Source: Alphaproteobacteria bacterium (lineage in GTDB: Bacteria; Pseudomonadota; Alphaproteobacteria; Sphingomonadales; Emcibacteraceae). From it: a DNA stretch of 12,941 bases. The notes beneath the pieces were generated by a model, which made no database searches, had not been told where the DNA came from, and was given only the letters and a program-made list of their open reading frames with translations. The stretch is from assembly GCA_002749135.1 (NCBI GenBank), contig NVVY01000001.1, forward strand, positions 90,402 through 103,342, given 5' to 3'. Below are positions 7,285 through 12,941 of this stretch, in pieces. Numbering within the stretch: position 1 is the stretch's first letter; each line of letters starts with the position of its first letter. A program made the translations under genes and the position numbers.

Positions 7285-7311
7285 ATGTCACTCGCTGAGT
7301 GAGGCATATTT
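7285..7311 (+). terminator. Possible terminator after ptsN
   Basis: TCACTC (7288-7293) and GAGTGA (7297-7302) form a perfect 6-bp stem with a GCT loop, 13 bases after the ptsN stop, followed by GGCATATTTTCC. The T-run is short and four bases from the stem, so this is a weak candidate. The same hairpin covers the stop codon of the small minus-strand gene. Confidence 0.4.
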
Positions 7312-7455
7312 TCCCGTGGCCGCGGTTTGGGTCGTCACGGTATTTTCTGGTAGAAAAATACCAATAATCAAAGCAAATGCAAGAACCATGGACAGGGTGA
7401 TAATCATCCTTTTGGTGTCTTTCTTGCCCTCAGATTGGTGTTGAATTTCAGTCAT
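7288..7455 (-). CDS. Small single-pass membrane protein of unknown function (55 aa)
   Basis: I do not recognise this protein. It reads MTEIQHQSEGKKDTKR, then a hydrophobic helix of about 19 residues (17-35, MIITLSMVLAFALIIGIFL), then a polar Thr/Ala-rich tail ending YASLSE. The basic KKDTKR before the helix predicts the N-terminus inside and a short tail of about 20 residues in the periplasm. The start is the first ATG after the TPR-SPOR gene, with TTGGGCG seven bases upstream as a modest ribosome site. It lies about 80 bases downstream of the TPR-SPOR lipoprotein gene on the same strand and may be the last gene of that operon. It converges on ptsN with a 13-base gap. The clean charge-helix layout supports a real gene, but codon evidence in 55 codons is limited. 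Confidence 0.55.
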   Translation of the reverse strand: MTEIQHQSEGKKDTKRMIITLSMVLAFALIIGIFLPENTVTTQTAATGKYASLSE

Positions 7456-7479
7456 AATCGCCCAACTTTCTTATACAAA

Positions 7480-7509
7480 GGGGCCGCCTCATAACGTATG
7501 AACGGCCCC
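7480..7509 (-). terminator. Hairpin between the TPR-SPOR gene and the small membrane protein gene
   Basis: GGGGCCG (7480-7486) and CGGCCCC (7503-7509) form a perfect 7-bp GC stem. Inside it TCATA (7489-7493) and TATGA (7497-7501) form a second 5-bp stem with an ACG loop. On the minus strand it begins 23 bases after the TPR-SPOR stop and is followed by TTTGTAT, so it may be an intrinsic terminator or a partial terminator/processing site ahead of the 55-aa gene. Confidence 0.55.
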
Positions 7510-7532
7510 ATACCCATAATCATAAAATATTA

Positions 7533-8951
7533 TTATACGCCGCCGCCGGGTGCTTTTTCTGCCTTTTCAGAATAAACCTTGCGGCGAAATTCTTCGGCTT
7601 TTTCGACGTCCTCATCCGGCACAGTACCCTCAGCCATTTCCGGAATACGTACCCAGCAATCGGTTCCCTGCTGCCTGATTTCCTTGCAGGCGTCCTGCGC
7701 TTCCTTCAAACTGGTCAACGGCCCCGCATTCAGACGATAATAAAAGCCATGTGGTCCACCTGCAAACTTGGCTTCCCCAAGGTCAACTTCTGACCGGCGG
7801 GGTTCCAGATCACCAATAATATCGAAATATTTCTTTTTCAATTTTTCCCATCCGGGCATCAATTCAGATTTCTTACGGTAAGCCGCGATCTGCAAGGCCC
7901 AGCCTTGTGGGCCAAGCAGCGGCGGGACATTTTCTTCTTCCGGTTCCGGCTCAACAACGGCCATGGGCTCCGGCGGCACCTCCACAAGGCGGGCCACGGT
8001 AATATTCTTTATCCGGCTGTTATCTTCATAGGCCTCATTGGCCACCTCAGCGATATTGGTTTTGGGATTGGTGGACTGGCGCACAACCGCATTGAATCGT
8101 TCATCCGCTGGAAGGCTGGCCAAAATCCTGAAATAACCAAGGTTTTCATTGGTCAGATCCGGGCCATTATCAATAGATAACAGACGTGCGGACATAACCT
8201 CATCTCCGGCCAAGGCATAGGCCATGGCCAGATTCTGCCGGTGACTTGCATCGGCATCCCTATGCTGTGCGGCCAGCTTCAATATCTCTATAGCCTGCCC
8301 GTACCGGGCCTGCAGGGCCAATGACAGGCCGTAATTATTCAATAGCTTCAGGTTATCCGGCTCAATCTCCAGACCATCCTTATAGACTTCCATCGCGGCC
8401 CGGCCATTGCCCTGCAATTCCAAAGCCACGGCAAGACTGCTGATAGCCTCCACATCACGGGGATTAATGGAAACCGCGTCCCGAAGCATGGGCACGGCCA
8501 TTGTCGGGCGGTTAAGGGATATGAAAGTTTTGCCAAGACCACGCAGAGCGCGGGGATTTTGTTCATCCCGGGACAGGGCATCTTTATAGGCTTCTTCCGC
8601 CTGTTGATATTGTCCTATGGCCCGCAGGCTGTCGCCAAGTCCGACCAGCGGCCCTGAAGCAAAAGAATAATATTTCATTGCCCGGCGATAAAGCGGAATG
8701 GCTGCATTATGATCTCCCTGCGCCGCCATTTCATCGGCAAGGGCCAGAAAACTGCTCACCGGGGCAGAGGCTGATGCCGCCTGCACCGTTTTACTGCTGG
8801 AGCTTTCATAGCTGGACGTTTTATAATCCGGACCGTTGGAACAGGCCACCAGAAACAACGGCACCGCGACCGAGGCCAGCATCCGTGTCATGGTCACAGC
8901 GTATTTCTTACGCGGCTTTTTCTGTATCATTTCATTATCACTCTTTATCAT
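7533..8951 (-). CDS. TadD-like TPR lipoprotein with C-terminal SPOR domain
   Basis: The 472-aa protein opens with a basic stretch and a lipoprotein signal (TRMLASVAVPLFLVAC); C37 would be the lipidated residue. Residues of about 68-245 are tetratricopeptide repeats (for example YQQAEEAYKDALSRDEQNPRALRGLG and AAMEVYKDGLEIEPDNLKLLNNYG), ending with ENLGYFRILASL, which resembles Flp-pilus TadD proteins. A Pro/Glu linker leads to a SPOR domain (about 348-437, WALQIAAYRKK...GFYYRLNAGP...DACKEIRQQGTDCWVRI), a fold that binds denuded peptidoglycan glycan strands at the septum. A charged tail closes it. The GGAG six bases before the ATG supports the start. No other tad genes are nearby, so a pilus role is not supported by context. 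More likely it is an envelope scaffold encoded with parA and the RHH gene. Confidence 0.85.
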   Translation of the reverse strand: MIKSDNEMIQKKPRKKYAVTMTRMLASVAVPLFLVACSNGPDYKTSSYESSSSKTVQAASASAPVSSFLALADEMAAQGDHNAAIPLYRRAMKYYSFASGPLVGLGDSLRAIGQYQQAEEAYKDALSRDEQNPRALRGLGKTFISLNRPTMAVPMLRDAVSINPRDVEAISSLAVALELQGNGRAAMEVYKDGLEIEPDNLKLLNNYGLSLALQARYGQAIEILKLAAQHRDADASHRQNLAMAYALAGDEVMSARLLSIDNGPDLTNENLGYFRILASLPADERFNAVVRQSTNPKTNIAEVANEAYEDNSRIKNITVARLVEVPPEPMAVVEPEPEEENVPPLLGPQGWALQIAAYRKKSELMPGWEKLKKKYFDIIGDLEPRRSEVDLGEAKFAGGPHGFYYRLNAGPLTSLKEAQDACKEIRQQGTDCWVRIPEMAEGTVPDEDVEKAEEFRRKVYSEKAEKAPGGGV

Positions 8952-8994
8952 CTTACACTCCGTTCATAGGACATTCCGCTTTCGTGGTGCTTGC

Positions 8995-9495
8995 CTATCC
9001 ATTTTGAGTTGCAATATTCAGTTCAGCGACCTGATCGCCGTTTTCAGCCAGGTAGATATCAAGGGCTTCACTGAGTATTGTTTGACAGCTTTTGCGGGTA
9101 TGGGCAGAGAATATCCGTAATTTCAGATGATCTTCCTCAACCATACGCAAGGTCATCGCAATGCGCTTGCTTTCCGCTGGCTCTATAGACGATTTACCGG
9201 ATTGTGATTTACGGGTCGAAACCTTCCCTCTGGTGACAGATTTTTTCTGTCTGGATTCTTTTTCTTTCAGGCTAATGTCTTCAGCATTATTTTGACGGCC
9301 CGTCACTTCCTTAATCGTTTCAATAGCATCATCCAATGACGTCCGGACATCCCCGCCGGGTGCCGGGGCCGCAAAACGATCAAAAGCCTGTTGATTCATA
9401 AAGGCCGAGGCCGATGTCGGGGCTGCTGATCCTTTTCTGGCCAGCAACGCCCCTGTAAGGCGGGAAACCTGTTTTACATTTTTATCTTTTGTCAT
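8995..9495 (-). CDS. Probable ribbon-helix-helix partner protein of the ParA ATPase
   Basis: This 166-aa protein has three parts. Residues 1-22 (KQVSRLTGALLARKG) form a short basic segment. Residues of about 23-108 are low-complexity, rich in Ala, Ser, Lys and Gln, and probably disordered. Residues of about 109-152 (KRIAMTLRMVEEDHLKLRIFSAHTRKS...LSEALDIYLAEN) look like a ribbon-helix-helix fold, with a strand, a helix, a turn around RKSC and a second helix. This is the layout of small DNA-binding or adaptor partners of ParA ATPases such as ParG-type centromere proteins, where an N-terminal basic tail stimulates ATP hydrolysis. The gene starts six bases after the parA stop, so cotranscription and joint function are very likely. 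I assign no name; the domain call is by eye. Plasmid-type partition, chromosomal cargo positioning, or autorepression of the operon all remain possible. Confidence 0.7.
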   Translation of the reverse strand: MTKDKNVKQVSRLTGALLARKGSAAPTSASAFMNQQAFDRFAAPAPGGDVRTSLDDAIETIKEVTGRQNNAEDISLKEKESRQKKSVTRGKVSTRKSQSGKSSIEPAESKRIAMTLRMVEEDHLKLRIFSAHTRKSCQTILSEALDIYLAENGDQVAELNIATQNG

Positions 9496-9501
9496 AATCT
9501 T

Positions 9502-10212
9502 TTAAGCCTGTACTTGTTTACGACCAAAACCACTACGCGGGTGCGTGCCTTTTACCTGCGTAGCCTGATGCTGGAAAACTGTCCGTCTGAAATTCTTCTC
9601 AAGACGATCATTGATATAATCCCAAAGGTCTTCAACCTCTCTGGCTGATTTCCCCTTGGGGTTTACTTCCATAACCGTTCTGCCATCAATCATGGATGAG
9701 GCATATTCTGTTCTGTGGTGAAGGGTAATTGGTGCCACAGTCCCATGTTGCGATAGGGCAATGGCCGCATCGGACGTAATCCGGGCGCGCGGTGTCGCCC
9801 CGTTGACCACAAACATGAAGGGTTTATCGCTCCGGTCAGCAAGTTCTACAGTGCCGCCAGCAGCCCGAAGATCATGGGGGCTTGGCCTTGTGGGGATAAC
9901 AATCAAATCCGAAACCGCAATAACGCTCTGAATAGCCAGCGTGATCGCCGGGGGTGTATCTATGATCGCCAGTTTAAACCCCTGCGCCCGCAACTCATCC
10001 AGATCGGTCATCAGACGCGACACATTGGACTGTGCGAAGGCCGGTGTCGGGGCCTCGCGCTCATTCCACCATTCCGTAAGGCTTCCCTGTGGATCTGTGT
10101 CTATCAGGACCACCGGACCCGCATCGGCCAATTCGGCCTGAACCGCGATATGGCCGCTTAGCGTCGTTTTCCCCGATCCACCTTTTTGTGAGGTAAATGC
10201 CAATACACGCAT
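9502..10212 (-). CDS. ParA/MinD-family ATPase (orphan ParA)
   Basis: The 236-aa protein starts MRVLAFTSQ and has the deviant Walker A motif KGGSGKTT with signature K10 and catalytic K15. Walker A' is VVLIDTDPQGS with D38 and D40, and Walker B is LAIIDTPP with D85. There is no N-terminal helix-turn-helix, so it is the short type (ParA Ib/McdA-like) rather than a P1-type ParA. The basic C-terminal tail (about 203-236, many Arg/Lys) would suit non-specific DNA binding. Such ATPases form nucleoid-based gradients to move DNA or protein cargo. The start at 10212 is chosen because the fold begins at MRVLAF and AAGG lies nine bases upstream; in-frame extension to 10257 is unconserved. No parB, gid genes or oriC boxes are nearby, so it is not the chromosomal parAB locus. 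Confidence 0.88.
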   Translation of the reverse strand: MRVLAFTSQKGGSGKTTLSGHIAVQAELADAGPVVLIDTDPQGSLTEWWNEREAPTPAFAQSNVSRLMTDLDELRAQGFKLAIIDTPPAITLAIQSVIAVSDLIVIPTRPSPHDLRAAGGTVELADRSDKPFMFVVNGATPRARITSDAAIALSQHGTVAPITLHHRTEYASSMIDGRTVMEVNPKGKSAREVEDLWDYINDRLEKNFRRTVFQHQATQVKGTHPRSGFGRKQVQA

Positions 10213-10446
10213 AAATTTCAACCTTGTTAAATTTACAAAAAACGCCCCGATTCCCAAATTTAAAATCCTCAGGCATTATTATTACGGTATGATTATGACG
10301 CTCAGGTCTTAAGAAATTGTAAAGCAGATCAGCATTTTTCTTTTCTAACACTTTGATAATCAATGGATTATTCATAAAATTTTCACTATATTAAGCAATA
10401 TTTCGGGTTCAAACACGCCAACCCATAGCTGGAAGGAACGATAAAA
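10213..10446. promoter_or_regulatory. Divergent intergenic region between parA and the Sel1-SPOR gene
   Basis: This 234-base AT-rich gap must hold both divergent promoters, but no pair of boxes is convincing. Three copies of AAATTT lie next to parA (10213-10218, 10229-10234, 10256-10261); the outer two are part of a perfect 8-bp inverted repeat TTAAATTT (10227-10234) / AAATTTAA (10256-10263). A second dyad, ATAATC (10356-10361) / GATTAT (10366-10371), lies nearer the Sel1 gene, and TATATT (10387-10392) is a possible -10 box for it. A minus-strand open frame here is rejected as coding. Confidence 0.4.
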
Positions 10447-11427
10447 ATGACATATCCTGCCCTCAGAAAGAGCTTTTGCTTCATGATTATACTGTGGGGC
10501 GGCCTGTCACTGACGACCCTTCCGGCAGTGGCCACTGTTGCGGACGGTGTCTATGCCTATGAACAAGGCGACTATCAGAAAGCCCGTATGGAATGGCTGC
10601 CCTATGCCGCGCTTGGAAACCCAAATGCCCTATATAATCTGGGCCAGCTATCCCGTATGGGGCGCGGGGTTGAGAAGGATTATACCATAGCCCAGGAATA
10701 TTATCTGCGGGCGGCGGAAAAGGGCCATGTGGGCGCACAGCGGAATCTGGGAACCCTCTATTATTTTGGTCGCTTGGGGCAAGTTGACTATGCCAAAGCC
10801 CATAACTGGCTTCTGAAAGCGGCCCGGAACGGCGACCCCAGATCACAGCTCATGACCGGCACCATGTATTACAATGGCCAGGGCGTGGGCAAAGACCCGC
10901 TCAAGGCCTATGCCTGGATATCATTGTCGGCCCAACGCGGTCTCGGCAATGCGAAAACATCCCTTAACAAGCTGCGCGGCGTCATGACATCAGAAGATAT
11001 TGAAAAGGCGAAAAAGCTTATTCCAGCCATGATTTCCCGGCAATTATCCCCCGATGATGTGGGGCTGATGGTCAAGCAACCGGAATCGGCGGCACCGGAA
11101 ATGGCCGAGATTACCCCCCCTGCGCCGCCAAAGGCGGCGACCACCGCGCCAGAGCAACCGGCTGACAGGGCAACAGAAGATAATTACCGCATCCAACTGG
11201 GTTCCTTTCGGGCCGAAAAAGTGGCGCAAAAAACACTGGACGACCTACAGCAGAAATTTGCAGATATTATCGGCGATCATAAGGGAACCGTAGAGTTTGC
11301 CGACCTCGGTGAAAAAGGCATCTATTACCGTCTGCAACTCAGCCCGTTTAAGGACAGGGCGTCGGCCAATGAACTCTGCGCACAGCTCACCCAGGCGGGT
11401 CAGGGGTGTTATGTGCTGAAAAGGTAA
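10447..11427 (+). CDS. Secreted Sel1-repeat protein with C-terminal SPOR domain
   Basis: The 326-aa protein has a Sec signal peptide (about residues 1-29 or 1-32; hydrophobic FCFMIILWGGLSLTTLPAVA). Three Sel1-like repeats follow at about 59-166 (NALYNLGQLSRMGRGVEKD, GAQRNLGTLYYFG, SQLMTGTMYYNGQGVGKD). After a Pro/Ala-rich linker (about 213-243) comes a SPOR domain (about 245-326, NYRIQLGSFRAE...GIYYRLQLSPF). Sel1 repeats mediate protein-protein contacts and SPOR binds septal peptidoglycan, so a periplasmic scaffold role at the division site or cell wall is likely. AAGGAACG lies just upstream of the ATG. Its SPOR domain shares FADIIGD/FDIIGD, YYRL and a C-x9-C pair with the divergent TPR-SPOR lipoprotein. 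The 3' end overlaps pabB on the other strand. Confidence 0.85.
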   Translation: MTYPALRKSFCFMIILWGGLSLTTLPAVATVADGVYAYEQGDYQKARMEWLPYAALGNPNALYNLGQLSRMGRGVEKDYTIAQEYYLRAAEKGHVGAQRNLGTLYYFGRLGQVDYAKAHNWLLKAARNGDPRSQLMTGTMYYNGQGVGKDPLKAYAWISLSAQRGLGNAKTSLNKLRGVMTSEDIEKAKKLIPAMISRQLSPDDVGLMVKQPESAAPEMAEITPPAPPKAATTAPEQPADRATEDNYRIQLGSFRAEKVAQKTLDDLQQKFADIIGDHKGTVEFADLGEKGIYYRLQLSPFKDRASANELCAQLTQAGQGCYVLKR

Positions 11428-12941
11428 CCTCTGCCAACCCCCGAACACTGTTGCCCATATAGATATGGTCCGCCTGCTTCAGGTCGGCGATAGTCAGAAT
11501 TTTTTCCTGAAGTTTAACGCCATCCGCCATCAATGACTGGCGCAATATACCGTCGAGCAAACCACATTCAACGGGCGGGGTATACAAGATATCTCCCCGC
11601 TTGACGAAGATATTGTTAAAGGCCCCTTCGGTAATCTCATCCTTTTCATTGATGAAAATCACCTCATAGCTGCCATATTCATGCCTGTGGTACTTTAATT
11701 CCTGATCATACAACGTTCGGTCGGTGGTTTTGTGAAAGAGCATCACATTCCGGCTATCCATAACTTTCCGGGACAGGGTAATAACCTTCTCTGCCTCGCT
11801 CTCCTCAATAGGGGTGGAGGTTATGGAAATTTGACCGGGCAGGGATAGCAATAAACGAACCTTCCAGATTTTCCGGGGATCAAGATACTGCGCATGGTCA
11901 CTCAGGTCATTTAATATGGCCTCTTGGTCACAGGCGAAATCAAAATATTCCGCCGAAGACAAAAGCCGTTCCATATGTCGGTCAAGAAGGTGATAGCCTT
12001 TGTCGTCCCAACGCAGGCTTTCAATCAGATGAAAATCCCGGAAGGGTTTGACCGCAAAATCCGCCTTTAACAAACATTCATCATATTCCGACTGTACGTC
12101 TGAATCTGCCACGATAGCACTGCCGATGCCCATCTCGCCCCGGCCATCCTTGTCAAGGATTAGCGTACGTATGGGTACACTGAAACAACAATCTCCGTCC
12201 GGTCCCATATAGCCTATAGCCCCGGTATATATACCGCGCGGGCTTTTCTCCAATTCTGAAATAATTTCCATGGCCCTAATTTTCGGAGCGCCAGTGACAG
12301 AGCCACAGGGGAACAAAGCCTTGATCAGATCCACCATATCCGCCCCGTCCGGTACTCTGGCCTCTATGGTGGAGGTCATCTGAAACAGGGTGCTGTATTT
12401 CTCCACATCATACAGGCTTTTCAGCTTTACCGATGCCGGTTCAGATATTTTGGCCAGATCATTGCGCAGAAGATCCACAATCATCAGGTTTTCCGCCCGG
12501 CTCTTGTCATCTTTTTGCATGGTGTCGGCTTTAATGGCATCCTCCGCCAAAGTCCGGCCCCGCCCGCAAGTGCCTTTCATGGGCTTTGTGATAATATTCT
12601 GCCCGTCTTTCCGGAAGAAAAGTTCCGGGCTCAGGGACAGAACCGACAGGTTATCGGACAAAATCATCGCGCCATATTCAACCCGCTGTGCTTTCCTCAA
12701 GGTCGCAAAGCAGGCTTCGGGGTTTCCGGAAAAGTCAAACCGGGCCTTCAGGGTAAAATTAACCTGATAAACATCCCCCGCCGTCAGATAGTCCTGAATT
12801 TTATCAAAGGCCGCCGCATAGTCCGCGCGCGTAATATTCAGCTGTATATTTTCTATGGCATAGCCCGCCGCCGATTTTTCGGCCCAATGATCCTCACTTT
12901 CCTCAGAGGTCATTTTTCGGCGCTTGTCATAAATGCCAAAA
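11387..12941 (-). CDS. pabB: Fused aminodeoxychorismate synthase component I / aminodeoxychorismate lyase (PabB-PabC), N-terminus outside window
   Basis: The reading frame stays open to the right edge (FGIYDKRRK precedes the ATG at 12913), so the true start lies outside. The first part is a chorismate-utilising domain with GDVYQVNFTL, SPELFF, KPMKGTCGRGR, DKSRAENLMIVDLLRND and CGSVTGAPKIRAMEII. The lysine in PMKGT is the PabB hallmark, where anthranilate synthase TrpE has alanine. The last 200 or so residues are a class IV PLP aminotransferase/lyase domain (LFHKTTDRTLYD with the probable PLP lysine; EITEGAFNNIFV; CGLLDGILRQSL; MGNSVRGL). Together they would turn chorismate plus ammonia into aminodeoxychorismate and then p-aminobenzoate and pyruvate for folate synthesis; a PabA/TrpG glutaminase elsewhere would supply ammonia. 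The stop at 11387 lies 41 bases inside the convergent Sel1-SPOR gene. Confidence 0.9.
   Translation of the reverse strand, partial: FGIYDKRRKMTSEESEDHWAEKSAAGYAIENIQLNITRADYAAAFDKIQDYLTAGDVYQVNFTLKARFDFSGNPEACFATLRKAQRVEYGAMILSDNLSVLSLSPELFFRKDGQNIITKPMKGTCGRGRTLAEDAIKADTMQKDDKSRAENLMIVDLLRNDLAKISEPASVKLKSLYDVEKYSTLFQMTSTIEARVPDGADMVDLIKALFPCGSVTGAPKIRAMEIISELEKSPRGIYTGAIGYMGPDGDCCFSVPIRTLILDKDGRGEMGIGSAIVADSDVQSEYDECLLKADFAVKPFRDFHLIESLRWDDKGYHLLDRHMERLLSSAEYFDFACDQEAILNDLSDHAQYLDPRKIWKVRLLLSLPGQISITSTPIEESEAEKVITLSRKVMDSRNVMLFHKTTDRTLYDQELKYHRHEYGSYEVIFINEKDEITEGAFNNIFVKRGDILYTPPVECGLLDGILRQSLMADGVKLQEKILTIADLKQADHIYMGNSVRGLAEVTFSAHNTPDPPG

Noticed and set aside
7533..8951. Idea that the TPR lipoprotein marks a tad (Flp) pilus locus
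   Set aside because: No tadA, tadB, tadC, rcpA or flp genes are in the window, and the SPOR domain is not a usual TadD feature, so only TadD-like repeat similarity is claimed.
9502..10212. Idea that the ParA is the chromosomal ParA next to oriC, or MipZ
   Set aside because: There is no parB, gidA/gidB or parS-like site nearby, and the protein is paired with an RHH protein instead of ParB.
10061..10375. 104-aa minus-strand open frame starting upstream of parA
   Set aside because: Its first 50 residues look protein-like, but it runs out of frame into the conserved ATPase motifs of parA. That part is a frame-shifted copy of Walker-region codons. No ribosome site was seen.
12390..12767. 125-aa plus-strand open frame opposite pabB
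   Set aside because: Antisense to the conserved chorismate-binding domain; Ser/Arg-rich with no motif.

Overview
The window looks like chromosomal DNA of an alphaproteobacterium. GC content is moderate, and the central block has the gene order rnd-like, lptC, lptA, lptB, rpoN, hpf (long form), ptsN, which is the usual alphaproteobacterial order. HPF has the long two-domain form and LptC has the alphaproteobacterial style. I cannot name the genus from sequence alone.

Region 1 (1-1560, minus strand): the start of preA and all of preT, the two subunits of NAD-dependent dihydropyrimidine dehydrogenase, which begins reductive uracil/thymine breakdown. The preT promoter carries a 16-bp palindrome one base away from the RutR operator consensus as I recall it. 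This suggests pyrimidine-responsive control of the operon.

Region 2 (1560-7275, plus strand): a housekeeping block. A short DEDDy exonuclease (RNase D family) has its own promoter. It is followed by three parts of the lipopolysaccharide transport machine (LptC, LptA, LptB), sigma-54 (RpoN), the ribosome hibernation factor HPF and the nitrogen-PTS protein EIIA-Ntr (PtsN). A 234-base gap before hpf holds two candidate promoters and three inverted repeats.

Region 3 (7288-10212, minus strand): a 55-aa single-pass membrane protein, a TadD-like TPR lipoprotein with a C-terminal SPOR domain, a small protein with a probable ribbon-helix-helix end, and a ParA-family ATPase. The order of transcription is parA, RHH protein, TPR-SPOR lipoprotein, then perhaps the small membrane protein. 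This is the least ordinary part of the window and could be a ParA-type positioning or partition module linked to the cell envelope.

Region 4 (10213-12941): a divergent secreted Sel1-repeat protein, also ending in a SPOR domain. It converges on, and overlaps by 41 bases, the 3' end of a pabB-pabC type fusion gene for p-aminobenzoate synthesis, which runs off the right edge.

No rRNA, tRNA, CRISPR array, insertion sequence or prophage was seen.
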